Shown here: positions 1 through 7,972 of the stretch, in pieces
Numbering within the stretch: position 1 is the stretch's first letter
How the letters are laid out: each line of letters begins with the position of its first letter
DNA from: Streptomyces filamentosus
Lineage (GTDB): Bacteria > Actinomycetota > Actinomycetes > Streptomycetales > Streptomycetaceae
Assembly: GCF_014654895.1 (NCBI RefSeq)
Contig: NZ_BNBE01000002.1
Coordinates: 248,001 to 312,000 of the forward strand
DNA length: 64,000 nt
Reading direction: 5' to 3'
Made by a program: the position numbers and the translations under genes
Notes under the pieces: generated by a model
Seen by the model: only the letters and a program-made list of their open reading frames with translations
The model's database searches: none
Told to the model about the DNA's origin: nothing

Positions 1-315
1 GCCCCCGTGTGGGCGACGGTCTACGAGGGTGCGGACTCGCTGCTGTCGACGCGCGGGCAGATCATGGTCCGGCAGCTGCTGGGGGCGGACTGGCTGGGGG
101 AGGCGTCGGCCTGGTACCAGCTGATGACCCCGCTGGCGGGGCCCGTCGCCGACCCCGTCGACCAGGTGCAGGTGATCAGTGAGGACGAGCAGTCGGCGTC
201 GGCATTCGTCGGACGGACCTGGTTTGTGGAGGCCCGGACGCAGGTGTCGACGGTGGAGGTGGTGCGGGCGACCCGGCTGGACGAGCAGAGCGGCGCCGTG
301 GCGGTGGGCATATGA
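1..315 (+). CDS. Phage-like hypothetical protein, 5' end outside window
   Basis: The reading frame is open to the left edge, so the true start probably lies outside the window; the first in-frame start is GTG at 7. About 102 residues are visible and end in TGA at 313-315. The layout (VYEG near the start, a middle MTPLAGPV block, a C-terminal stretch ending TRLDEQSG) recalls small DUF6093-type proteins of actinobacterial prophage head-tail modules, but that is a recollection of pattern and not a verified match. It overlaps the next start (ATG 312) by 4 bp, as phage structural genes often do. No catalytic motif is visible. Confidence 0.4.
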   Translation, partial: APVWATVYEGADSLLSTRGQIMVRQLLGADWLGEASAWYQLMTPLAGPVADPVDQVQVISEDEQSASAFVGRTWFVEARTQVSTVEVVRATRLDEQSGAVAVGI

Positions 316-482
316 GCGAGCAGGCTGAAGCGCTGCACCGGGTGCGGATCGTGACCCTGGTGGGGCAGCCGACCGTCGAGATCGATGGCGTGGGCGTGTC
401 CAGCCTGATCAGCGCCTACCACGGCGCCGGGCAGCACCCTCAGGTGGTCCTGGAGGTTTCCGGCCGCTGGCCGGCGGAGCAG
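312..482 (+). pseudogene. Phage-like small gene truncated by CRISPR repeats
   Basis: ATG at 312 overlaps the stop of the preceding gene. About 57 residues read as normal protein (IVTLVGQPTVEIDG near the start, then QHPQVVLEVSGR). The frame then runs directly into a decayed CRISPR repeat at 483 and continues as repeat-derived peptide. The native 3' part is missing. Because it is coupled to the upstream phage-like gene, I infer it belonged to the same prophage remnant and lost its end when array DNA was joined here. The function is unknown. Confidence 0.35.
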
Positions 483-692
483 CTGCTCCCCGCGCCCGCA
501 GGGATGGATCCGGTCTTGCGAACTCGGCTCAGGAGGAGCTCGATTGCTCTCCGCGCGCGGGGGACGGACCCCTGGCCGCCTACCCATTCCCCTTCGCGGT
601 TCCCTGCTCCCTGCTCGCGCGGAGAGGGATCCTCCCGTTCCATGGCGAGGAGTTGCTTGGCCGCCTGCTCCCCACGTCTGCGGGTGGTTGGC
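483..692 (+). CRISPR. Four decayed type I-E repeats upstream of leader 1
   Basis: Repeat-like 28-30-mers start at 483, 544, 604 and 665, spaced 61, 60 and 61 bp, the same period as the intact arrays. Each keeps the TGCTC-type 5' end and part of the stem but carries several substitutions. For example, the copy at 544 begins TTGCTCTCCGCG and ends GACGGACC, and the copy at 665 loses its 3' GGGGATGG. They precede the leader of array 1, so they look like the fossil of an older array into which, or beside which, a new leader was placed. The spacers between them are 30-33 bp. Confidence 0.6.
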
Positions 693-695
693 GGG

Positions 696-776
696 GGTAT
701 GGGCGTGTGTTTTGTCTGTTTCGGCGGAAGTTGCTTGTGGAGTGGCTGGTGTGGGGTAGAACTGCTGGTCAGGAAG
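696..776 (+). promoter_or_regulatory. CRISPR leader of array 1
   Basis: This segment immediately precedes the first intact repeat and matches the segments before arrays 2 and 3. Shared blocks are TTTGTCTGTTTCGG, then AAGTTGCTTG, then GGCTGGTGTG, then GGTAGAACTGCTGGTCAG. It has diverged more (GGCGGAAG instead of GGTGAAAG; TGTGGAGTGG) than the other two leaders, which are nearly identical to each other. Leaders carry the crRNA promoter and the Cas1-Cas2 integration signals. Confidence 0.65.
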
Positions 777-1187
777 CTGCTCCCCGCGCTCGCGGGGATG
801 GACCCCGGCCGCTGGCGCCGGCGGCGACGACCAGGACCTGCTCCCCGCGCTCGCGGGGATGGACCCCTACCGCTCTCACGAAGGTACATCACTCACCCCT
901 GCTCCCCGCGTCCGCGGGGATGGACCTGAGGGCGGGCGCTTCCTGGTCCGGGGGTCAGCCTGCTCCCCGCGTCCGCGGGGATGGACCCTCTCATATGCGA
1001 GCCGGGCCGACCTGTGAGAACTGCTCCCCGCGTCCGCGGGGATGGACCCAGCTACGGGGCGTCCGCCCGGTTCTTCGGGGACTGCTCCCCGCGTCCGCGG
1101 GGATGGACCCCTGGAGTGCGCCCCCGCGATCGGCGCCCTCCAGGGCCTCGCCCAGCGCTGCTCCCCGCGTCCGCGGGGGATGGACCC
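777..1187 (+). CRISPR. CRISPR array 1, type I-E, 7 repeats / 6 spacers
   Basis: 28-bp repeats start at 777, 838, 899, 960, 1021, 1082 and 1158. The repeat begins CTGCTCCCCGCG and ends CGCGGGGATGGACC; the two-base loop is CT in the first two copies and TC in the rest. The stem CCCCGCG/CGCGGGG is the hairpin Cas6e would recognise. Spacers are 33 bp except the last (1110-1157), which is 48 bp. The terminal repeat has an extra G in its G-run, typical of the leader-distal end. No cas gene is adjacent; the only cas set in the window is 30 kb downstream. Confidence 0.93.
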
Positions 1188-1258
1188 CGGCGGCCCTCCG
1201 CGAGCCCCTGTTCACCGTCCGCGTGGTCGAGGTCCAGGTCGTCAACGTCGCCCCCTGA
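1188..1258 (+). pseudogene. Possible 3' fragment of a gene abutting array 1
   Basis: Directly after the last repeat an open frame encodes a protein-like tail (REPLFTVRVVEVQVVNVAP) and stops at TGA 1256-1258. There is no start. It may be the 3' end of whatever coding sequence array 1 was joined into, possibly the same phage-like module as 1-482, but the two pieces cannot be connected from sequence alone. Confidence 0.25.
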
Positions 1259-1318
1259 CCAAGCCCCACAAGGGAAGCGGGCCGTTCGCACAATTGGAGC
1301 AGAATGATCTTGGCCGTG

Positions 1319-1354
1319 CTTACCGCCGGACTTACCACCGCACTTACCAAGCCG
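1319..1354 (+). repeat. Three tandem 12-bp units (CTTACC-type)
   Basis: Three successive 12-mers begin CTTACC: CTTACCGCCGGA, CTTACCACCGCA and CTTACCAAGCCG. They lie in a gene-free stretch. No role is evident. Confidence 0.5.
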
Positions 1355-1760
1355 TGGCCCGCACCGCTGTGACCTGCGAGGGTCAGTATTTGGGTCACTC
1401 CTCCGCTCGCCCCCGGCCGGGGCCGCTCCTCGACCGCCAGGACGCCGCCCTGTCATGAACGGCTTCCGTTGGACCCGGGCGAACGGCGGGAAGTGGCCCC
1501 ACCTCTCGAACGGGTAGCCGGCGGCTCGCCCGGACCCCAGACGGCCTCTTGTCGCTGGCTGCGCTTGTGCGCGGGCCACCCGCAGGCCCGCCAGTCGAAC
1601 GCTTGGCGGAGCCACTTCTCACCGTTCCGGTGGGGCCACCGGAGACCGTCGCAGACACCACCCACCCCCGGCCGGGCCGCCCCCTGCCTCGCGTCGGCCG
1701 TCCGGCGCGAAGCGCAGGTGGGTGCCTCCCGTTCTCGTGAACAGCTCGGGGTCCCGCCGA

Positions 1761-1832
1761 GGTTGCGTCACCGGTTGTGCCATAGGTTGTGTCACCGGTT
1801 GCGTCATGGGTTGCGTCACCGGTTGCGGGCCC
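1761..1832 (+). repeat. Tandem 12-bp repeat, ~5.5 units
   Basis: Units of consensus GGTTGCGTCACC run head to tail at 1761, 1773, 1785, 1797, 1809 and 1821; the last is partial. Variants include GGTTGTGCCATA and GGTTGCGTCATG. Read on the minus strand it would give repeated VTQP/MTQP tetrapeptides, and on the plus strand GCVT, but no gene context supports translation. Length polymorphism by slippage is expected. Confidence 0.8.
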
Positions 1833-2413
1833 TTTCGCCCGCCCCTCGTGTTCGGACTGGTCAGGGGGTGTGGGTCAGTCGATTCCTGCGCCGACACCTC
1901 TTCTGGATACCAGGAGAGGTTCCTCCCTTCTTCCTTCCGGCGGGCGGGCGGCGGCCCGGGCCGCTGGAAGGTGCCGGTGTCCCGTCAGGGTCGGGGGAGA
2001 CTGGTGCGGGTGAGCACCGCACCGCACCGTCGTTCTCTCGGTCCCGGCCCCGGCGTCCCCAACATCCCCGACTGCCCCGTGCGTGACCCGTGGGCGCGTA
2101 CGGCCGCCGGTGTCGCAGCCGCGGGGGAGTGGACCGCCCCCCCCCGACACCACCGCGCCGTCCGCGCCGCGCTCCGGCCGCCGCCCGCTTGGTGACGGGC
2201 CCGCCGCCCCGGGCACCGGCCCTACTCGCCTGGTGGCTTTGTTGGTGGGTAGCGAGAGCGTCTAGCGCCAGGGTATGAGAGCGCTCCGTGCCCGAGGAGG
2301 GCGGTGTTGACGAGTTTCAGCAGTGCTTGGTCGCTTGACTGTGGGTGACTGGCGTGTAGTGCCCTGGCAGGGGCGGCTGCAAAGCCAGGCAGGATGCCTC
2401 GTACGGTCAGCGC

Positions 2414-2974
2414 ATGCACGACCGACGAGTCCAGGATCAGGAAACCGGCAATGCGGCGCCCGAGCGCCGTGCCGCCTCTGCCGAGAGCGCCGCAGAGACC
2501 GAGGCGGTGGTCTTCGTTTGCATAACATGTGAAGCCCCGCTGACAGGGCCCCTCACTCGGCTGCCGGCGGTTCCCGAACTGCCGTACTACGCGTGGTGGG
2601 ACGCCGAGGAACCCGGTCCGTCGCCGCCGACCGTGCCGTCGGGCCGCTACGCCATCGAGACAGAGCCTTACGGTGCTCCCCTGGTGGTCTCCGAGGTGTC
2701 TGTGGAGGCGATGCCGCGCTACGGGCCGATAAGTGACGGGCACGGCAGGTACTTCGTGTCACGAGGTCCGCGCGGCAACATCGTCATCAACCCGGACGAC
2801 GCCCACGGCCTGGAGTACCACCACGCGTCCTCCGCCTGCTGCGGAGCGGCCCCGACCGGCGGGCTGAATCAGCGGTGTGCCTGCGGAACCCTCGTCGCCA
2901 CGCTCTGCTCCGACTGCTGCTGTCCGTACGAACTGCATCTCTCGGCCGACCACGTCCGCGCCGTCCTCCCCTGA
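2414..2974 (+). CDS. Cys-rich hypothetical protein, probable zinc-binding
   Basis: A 186-residue frame from ATG 2414. GTG at 2507, just before VVFVCITCEAPLT, is an alternative and perhaps better start, because the first ~31 residues are low-complexity. The mature part opens with a CxxC knuckle (VCITC), and the C-terminal third has CC, CACG and CSDCCC clusters, so one or two zinc sites are likely. The overall plan (CxxC-E/G-LT start, then a CACGTLVAT block near the end) resembles a common Streptomyces hypothetical family. No enzyme motif is present and the role is unknown. Confidence 0.6.
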   Translation: MHDRRVQDQETGNAAPERRAASAESAAETEAVVFVCITCEAPLTGPLTRLPAVPELPYYAWWDAEEPGPSPPTVPSGRYAIETEPYGAPLVVSEVSVEAMPRYGPISDGHGRYFVSRGPRGNIVINPDDAHGLEYHHASSACCGAAPTGGLNQRCACGTLVATLCSDCCCPYELHLSADHVRAVLP

Positions 2975-2989
2975 CACGAGAGCGGACCG

Positions 2990-3435
2990 CTCTCAATTCT
3001 CGCCGACACATCCACGGCTGCCAGGCAGCAGCTGTTGCCAGTAGCCACCGGCATTCGCTGCCAGGCCGCACCAACACAGCCACGCCTGGGTAGGGTCGGG
3101 GCCAGCCCGTGCCGATATGGCGTGCGCGGGTGAGGCCCGGCGCCCAGGGTGCACCCCCGGGGGCAGTACCGCCGGGCCGCCCCAATCCCCAGCAGCCCGC
3201 CGCCGCGGTTATCGGTTACAGGCCGCCGCGAGCGCCGGTCCGTGCTGTTCAGGACGGTGTCCGGGTAGTACCGAACCGGTAACCGGGGCCGCGCCCCGGC
3301 CTCCTCGGCGGTCCGGCCTTGCGTCTGGTCCTCCGCGCCGTCGTCGGCCAGCTCCTCCTCCGAGCCGCCCGCCGCCCCGTCTCTGCGCTACTGCTGGGGC
3401 CGTGCTCATGCGCCCGCCTGCTCGTTGGTCTGGGC
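2990..3435. other. Gene-free interval
   Basis: Only Pro/Arg/Ala-rich shadow frames are seen on both strands, with no start plus ribosome-binding site and no recognisable motif. I see nothing supportable in it. Confidence 0.45.
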
Positions 3436-3726
3436 ATGGAGCAGACGACGACGGTGGCGGTGGTGGTGCCGGCCGGGACGGCGGGGCCGGTGGGTGAGTT
3501 GCGGCGGCTGGTGCGCGCCGGGTAGGAGCGTCAGGTGGCGTGGGTGCTGTGTATCCACTCGATGCGGCCGGGCCCGGAGCGCGAGAAGGAGCTGGAGCTC
3601 TGGGCGTTCGGCGGGACGCTGGAGGTGCCCCCGGCCGAGGCCGCCCTCCGCCTCGCGGCCGACCTGGAGCGCGCCGGTCTGCGGGCCGCGGCTGCGGCGT
3701 GGGCGGCCTCGTGCCCGCCCATGTGA
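3436..3726 (+). CDS. Two small coupled frames, or one gene with an in-frame TAG
   Basis: ATG 3436 opens a 29-residue frame (MEQTTTVAVVVPAGTAGPVG...) ended by TAG at 3523-3525. The same frame continues as a 63-residue frame from GTG 3535 to TGA 3726 (ending WAASCPPM). An AGGAG sequence at 3524-3528 sits about 6 bases before GTG 3535. The second frame could therefore be translated on its own by coupling, or the TAG could be a nonsense mutation in a ~97-residue gene. The amphipathic C-terminal part (EREKELELWAFGG) has protein-like composition. The function is unknown. Confidence 0.35.
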
Positions 3727-3800
3727 CAGACGGGCCCCACCTGCATCTGCGCCCCCGGGTGCCCGTCCCGGCCGCTGTGTGACAGCCCCGTGTGACATGG

Positions 3801-3949
3801 CAGGTGTGTGCGCGGCGCGCGGGGGCAGGCGGTGTGGCAGAGCGGAGTGGAACCCCTCTCGGACCGGTCTGCGCGGACCATCCCCTCGGCTGCGCGCTGA
3901 CCGGCCGGACAGCGGCCCCCGCCCGGACGACCGGGCGGGGGCCGCGGCT
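3801..3949 (+). other. Duplicated non-coding element, copy 1, ending in a GC hairpin
   Basis: About 145 bp here align with 6062-6210, through shared blocks such as GTGTGTGC, GGCGGTGTGG, AGCG-AGTGGA, GGACCGG-CTGCGCG and a closing hairpin. The hairpin here is a 13-15 bp GC stem at 3912-3945 around GACGA (GCCCCCGCCCGG / CCGGGCGGGGGC), which may act as a terminator even without a clear T-run. Both copies lie 50-75 bp after a plus-strand stop codon, suggesting a mobile 3'-UTR element or structured RNA. Confidence 0.5.
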
Positions 3950-3977
3950 TTGACAGCATGAAAGATCTGACCATTTA

Positions 3978-4840
3978 GACCGTGTCCTACATGGCTGGTG
4001 GTCTGTTGGGCTGGTCATGGGGAGTGGGTGGTGGGGATGGATCGTTCCGGATGGATTGTGGGAGATCGCGAAGCCGTTGCTGCCTCCTGCTCGGGTGCGG
4101 CCGCAGGGCGGTGGGGTCGCGAACATCGATGACGAGGCGGTGTTCGCCGCGATCATCTACGTCCTGGTCAGCGGCTGCGCGTGGCGTGCCCTGCCGCCGT
4201 GCTTCGGGGCGTCGAAGTCGACCGTGCACCGCCGGTTCCTGATCTGGTCCCGTGCCGGGGTCTGGGGCCAGCTGCACCAGAAGGTGCTCGGGCTCCTGGA
4301 CGGCCACGGCCTGATCGACCTGTCCCGGGCGGTCCTTGACTCCGCTCACGTCCGCGCTAAAAAGGGGGCGAACTTGCAGGTCCGAGCCCCGTGGACCGAG
4401 GTAAGCCGGGTTCCAAGATGCACGTCCTGTCCGACGCGGCCGGACTGCCCCTACGCGTCGGACTCTCCGCGGCCAACACCCACGACAGCCAGGCCCTGAA
4501 GCCGATGCTGTCCCATTTCCACATGGGACACGAATCCCACGCAGCCGATTCCAAGCCCCAGCGGCTGCATGCCGACAAGGCCTACGACATCCCTGAACTG
4601 CGGAAATGGCTCTGGGGTAAGCACATCGGCGTCCGCATCGCCCGCAAGGGCATCGAGTCCAGCGAACGGCTCGGGCGCCGCCGGTGGGTGATCGAGCGGA
4701 CCATGTCCTGGCTGACCGGCTACCGCCGACTCAACCACCGCTACGAACGACACCCCCGCAACTACCTGGCCTTTCTCGGCCTCGCCGCAGCCCTCTGCTG
4801 CTACAAACGGCTCCTCAAACTGACCATGTAGGACACGGTC
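3978..4840 (+). mobile_element. IS5-family insertion sequence (863 bp)
   Basis: Perfect 17-bp terminal inverted repeats (GACCGTGTCCTACATGG at the left, its complement at 4824-4840) bound the element, and a TTA direct repeat flanks it (3975-3977 and 4841-4843). It carries a two-frame transposase. The small size, the TNA target duplication and the -1 frameshift layout fit the IS5 family. Confidence 0.9.
4017..4831 (+). CDS. IS5-family transposase, made by -1 frameshift
   Basis: The first frame (4017-4499) carries the N-terminal helix-turn-helix and the first catalytic Asp region (LDSAHVRAKKG). The second, shifted by -1, starts at or before 4391 (DRGKPGSKMHVLSD) and carries the ADKAYD and RWVIERTMSWL motifs with the remaining DDE residues. 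Protein homology changes frame at an A5G5 run (4359-4368), a typical slippery site, so a fused transposase of ~270 residues is expected. Both halves look intact, so the element may be active. Confidence 0.85.
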
Positions 4841-4971
4841 TTAGCCCGATCAGGGACGGTAGGCGCGATACATCAGAAAGGTCTGTCGGCAGCCTGGATG
4901 ATCTTGGCCGAGGTGCTTTTGCCCGGTGTCCGTTCCGGCTCCGGGTGCCTTTCACCGACCCTGGAGAATCC

Positions 4972-6009
4972 ATGCGACACCCCGTATCCCGCCGACGAAC
5001 CCGAGCGCTGACCGTAGCCTTCGCTCTGGCAGCAGCCGCTCTCCTGCCCTCGGGCTCGGCCGGCGCGGCCGACCAGTACCAGTGGGCCGCGCTGGGCGAC
5101 TCGTACACCGCCGGCGGCTTCGTCGGCGACCCGCAGCCCCCGCTGGGTGACACGTCCCGGGACGGCTGCGACCGCACCAGCGACGCCTACCCCGGCCTCA
5201 TCGAGCGGGAACTCGAAGAGTTCCCGCCGGGCAAGCCTGTCAACCTGACCAACGTCAGCTGCAGCAACGCGACCATCGCCGAGATCGCCGCGGACAAGCA
5301 GACCCCGGTCAGCCCCGTCCAGCCGCCCCAGGGCGGCTGGACTACGGTCGACACGCAGATCAAGCGGGCCAAGCTCAACGATGAGACCGACGTCGTCACC
5401 ATCGGCGTCGGCGGCAACAGCCTGCCCTTCGGCGACATGCTCCAGGAATGCCTCAAGCGCGGCCCGGTGCTCGGCCAGAACTGCCGCGACTACTACACCA
5501 ACCCCCCGGAGGGCGTGGAAAGCCTCCAGGACAGGCTCGCCCGGGTTCAGGACGAGTACATCCAGATGCTCGCCCAGGTCCACGAAGCCGCCCCCAACGC
5601 CAAGGTGATCACGGTCGGCTACCCCGCCGTCCTGCCCGAGGACGGCAACGAGTGCAACCGCACCGACATCAGGGAGGTCGGCGCCATCAAGCACGCCGAC
5701 ATCGACTGGCTCCGCGACAGCGTCCTCATCCCGCTCAACACCAGCATCCAGCAGGTCACCAACTTCTTCGGTGACCGCTATGTCGACGTGTACTCCTCCA
5801 GCGCGGGCCACGACGCCTGCCAGCCCGCAGGTGAGAAGTGGGTCGAGGGAATCTGCGGCGACGCCGCCGACTACTGGCCGGCCAAGCTCGGCGTGCTCAA
5901 CTGCGGCATCATCAACAAGCGCGTCACCCTCGTCCACCCCAACGCCGAAGGACACCAGAACACCGCCAACCACGTCGAACGAGCCATCCGCATCGCCCTC
6001 CTCAGCTGA
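4972..6009 (+). CDS. Secreted SGNH-family esterase/lipase
   Basis: 345 residues from ATG 4972 with GGAG seven bases upstream. Residues 1-33 form a signal peptide (an Arg-rich start, then FALAAAALL, cleavage near AGAA). The SGNH blocks follow: block I ALGDSYTAGG (nucleophile Ser44), a GVGGNS block with the Gly/Asn oxyanion residues, and block V HPNAEGH supplying the catalytic His near residue 325. Six or more cysteines suggest disulfides, as in Streptomyces secreted SGNH esterases. The enzyme would hydrolyse ester substrates outside the cell; the substrate cannot be read. The left neighbour is an IS5 copy that ends 130 bp before the start, so the native promoter may be altered. Confidence 0.85.
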   Translation: MRHPVSRRRTRALTVAFALAAAALLPSGSAGAADQYQWAALGDSYTAGGFVGDPQPPLGDTSRDGCDRTSDAYPGLIERELEEFPPGKPVNLTNVSCSNATIAEIAADKQTPVSPVQPPQGGWTTVDTQIKRAKLNDETDVVTIGVGGNSLPFGDMLQECLKRGPVLGQNCRDYYTNPPEGVESLQDRLARVQDEYIQMLAQVHEAAPNAKVITVGYPAVLPEDGNECNRTDIREVGAIKHADIDWLRDSVLIPLNTSIQQVTNFFGDRYVDVYSSSAGHDACQPAGEKWVEGICGDAADYWPAKLGVLNCGIINKRVTLVHPNAEGHQNTANHVERAIRIALLS

Positions 6010-6061
6010 CCTCCCGGCCCCGCCCCCTCGCCGGGCGTCCGGGGGAAGCCGCCCGGGGACG

Positions 6062-6210
6062 GCGGGTGTGTGCCGGGCGTGTGGGGGTAGGCGGTGTGGT
6101 GGAGCGAAGTGGACACCTCCTGGACCGGCTGCGCGCGGATCATTCCCCCCGACTGCGTGTGGGCCGGCCATCAACCGGCCCTCGCCCGGCATCCCCGGGC
6201 GGGGGTCGCT
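6062..6210 (+). other. Duplicated non-coding element, copy 2
   Basis: Homologous to 3801-3949. It starts ~50 bp after the esterase stop codon and includes two hairpins: GGCCGG/CCGGCC at 6161-6180 and CGCCCGG/CCGGGCG at 6184-6202. The sequence differs at many positions but keeps the order of blocks and the terminal stem, which suggests structural conservation. Confidence 0.5.
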
Positions 6211-6403
6211 CCCTTTCCCCGTACCGCCCTCCGTCCGGCCGTTTCCGGCTCTGTGCACCGTTCTGGCGTCCTCTGGGCTCGTCCGTTGCCTCCGCCGGGC
6301 CTGCGCCTCGTTTGGGGCTGCAGGCGGGCGTTTCAGGGTTTCGCGTCCCCCCTCGGCTGTTCCTCGCCCGGGCCGGGCCGTGCTCCGTCCTGGCCCTTGT
6401 GGC

Positions 6404-6443
6404 TGAGCATCACACTTGGCGGATGAGCGCTTGAGTTGGCGGG
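6404..6443 (+). repeat. Two tandem 20-bp repeats upstream of the Fic gene
   Basis: Two 20-mers abut exactly: TGAGCATCACACTTGGCGGA at 6404 and TGAGCGCTTGAGTTGGCGGG at 6424. The same unit recurs in tandem downstream of the Fic gene (7973 and 7993) and as an inverted pair directly at its stop codon (7918-7954). The consensus is about TGAGCGCTTCACTTGGCGAG. Confidence 0.75.
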
Positions 6444-6532
6444 GCTGTGCGTCGGAGGTGGCAATAGGGGACGTCGCACTCCTGGGGGGAAAACCACTTG
6501 GGGGCGTCGGGTGAGCGTGGCAGGCTTGCGCG

Positions 6533-7918
6533 GTGATCGTTGAGTTGGCTCCTCGCTTCCTGACCTGGGACGACGTAGATCCCACTCGTCAAGCCTTCGA
6601 CGTTACGTCCGTAGCACAGACGGTGCGTTCGCTTGGGCCGGCTCGGTGTGTGCCTGTCCGCCCGGACATTCCTTTCGGGGACCCCGCAATGAGTACCTGG
6701 AGTCGCGGCAAGGCCGAGTCCTGGGCCGACGCCATGTCGTACGCCCTCGTTCAGCAGTACGGGCGCTGGACCGTCGGGTGGCGCTGGTCGCACGACGAGG
6801 GTGATGTCGACGGCGGCCCGGTAGGGCACTGGTGCTGCCCACGGGACTCGATCACGACGCCGGAAGAGACACTGGACCGTGTCGCGGCGGCTCTGCGTGA
6901 GTGGCGTGAGTGGCTGGAGTACCTCGCCGACCGGTTCGAGGCGTACCCCCTGGACCTGGCCGACATCGAGGACCAGCGGATCTTGTGGGAGCGCGCGGCG
7001 AGGAACCTGATCTTGCAGGTCGTCGACCGCACCGGATGCGGCAGCGGCTGGCACGGCCACTGCCGCCAAGTGCTCACCTGGTTCCTCAACCGGTGGGGAG
7101 TCGCGCCCGACGTGGCCCGGAGCCTGGTCGACGAGGCGATCGGCGGACGGTTCCACAGCTGGATCGGCCCTGACACGGTAGTGGTCGACGACGTAGCGGA
7201 ACAGCTTGCGCTCTCTCTGCAGCCACCCGACAGCCGTACCTGCGCAGACGCGCCGACTCAGGACCACCTGCAGCGCTGGCTCGCGGTACGCGAACAGGTG
7301 CCATGGCACGAGATCCCGGACAGCGGTACAGACGGACCGGTGGTGCCCCTTCGTGACGGCGCGGCGGAGGACATCCGGACCTTCGACGGCGCCATAGACC
7401 CTGCCCGAGCCGACGGCCTGCTCAGCGCCCTCGAACTGCTCCGAGCCGACGCAGCACGCGGAGCGCGGCTCGACTTCGCCCTGCTCAGCAGCTGGCAGCA
7501 GCACGTCCTGGGCACCCTGGAGCCACCGCGATTCCGCAACTCGCCCGCCTTCGCCAAAAGAAGCCGGGAGCGCTACGGCATCGGACCAGACACACGTGAC
7601 CGCTTCGATACCTGCCTGACCGAGAGCACATCCGGCGCTGGCCTGCCTCTCGGCCTGACCGCCCGCGCCGCCCGCGCCTACCTCGACGTCTGCTTCTTTC
7701 ATCCCTTCGCCGACGGCAACGCCCGCTCCGCCTTCCTCACCCTCGTCTTCGTCCTCGCCCGCGAGGGCATCGCACTCGACGCAGTCAGCCTCCTGCGCCG
7801 CGTCACCTTCGAGGCAGAAGACCCCCAGGACCCGCTGATCCTCGTCCGCTACATCAACATCCATCTCGCGGAGACCCGACGCCGCACCACCGACCCGACC
7901 GGCTCAGCATCAAGGTAA
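6533..7918 (+). CDS. Fic/DOC-domain protein
   Basis: 461 residues from GTG 6533; the ribosome site is weak, so a later start is possible. The C-terminal half carries the Fic signature HPFADGNAR (residues 390-398), complete with the catalytic His, the acidic metal ligand and the phosphate-binding Asn/Arg. Fic enzymes usually transfer AMP (or another phosphate-containing group) to target hydroxyls. Residues 1-240 form a separate region rich in Trp and His with no family I recognise, perhaps targeting or regulation. No separate antitoxin gene is adjacent and I do not see a clear inhibitory S/TxxxEG/N motif. The gene is framed by 20-bp repeats on both sides. Confidence 0.82.
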   Translation: MIVELAPRFLTWDDVDPTRQAFDVTSVAQTVRSLGPARCVPVRPDIPFGDPAMSTWSRGKAESWADAMSYALVQQYGRWTVGWRWSHDEGDVDGGPVGHWCCPRDSITTPEETLDRVAAALREWREWLEYLADRFEAYPLDLADIEDQRILWERAARNLILQVVDRTGCGSGWHGHCRQVLTWFLNRWGVAPDVARSLVDEAIGGRFHSWIGPDTVVVDDVAEQLALSLQPPDSRTCADAPTQDHLQRWLAVREQVPWHEIPDSGTDGPVVPLRDGAAEDIRTFDGAIDPARADGLLSALELLRADAARGARLDFALLSSWQQHVLGTLEPPRFRNSPAFAKRSRERYGIGPDTRDRFDTCLTESTSGAGLPLGLTARAARAYLDVCFFHPFADGNARSAFLTLVFVLAREGIALDAVSLLRRVTFEAEDPQDPLILVRYINIHLAETRRRTTDPTGSASR

Positions 7919-7954
7919 GCGCTTCAGTTGGCAAACGCCGCCAACTGAAGCGCT
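7918..7954. terminator. Perfect 15-bp inverted repeat after the Fic gene
   Basis: AGCGCTTCAGTTGGC (7918-7932) and its complement (7940-7954) enclose a 7-base loop. It begins at the last base of the Fic stop codon. Each arm is also a copy of the 20-bp repeat unit core, so it may be both a terminator hairpin and an inverted pair of the repeat. Confidence 0.6.
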
Positions 7955-7972
7955 CAGTCGCCCCCGTGTGGT

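Larger units (their letters stand above)
1259..2413. other. Gene-poor stretch
   Basis: No reading frame here has convincing protein character on either strand. The stretch holds the two 12-bp tandem repeats annotated separately (1319-1354 and 1761-1832). A minus-strand frame around 2290-2530 (containing LGRRIAGFLILDSS and SDQALLKLVNTALL) looks mildly protein-like and could be the decayed remnant of a gene, but I could not assign it. Confidence 0.5.

Noticed and set aside
653..1258. Long frames through array 1 with recurring PRVRGDG-type peptides
   Set aside because: The peptide repeats are just the CRISPR repeat read as codons.
1761..1832. 12-bp tandem repeats as a further CRISPR array
   Set aside because: There are no spacers; the units abut and the period is 12 bp.
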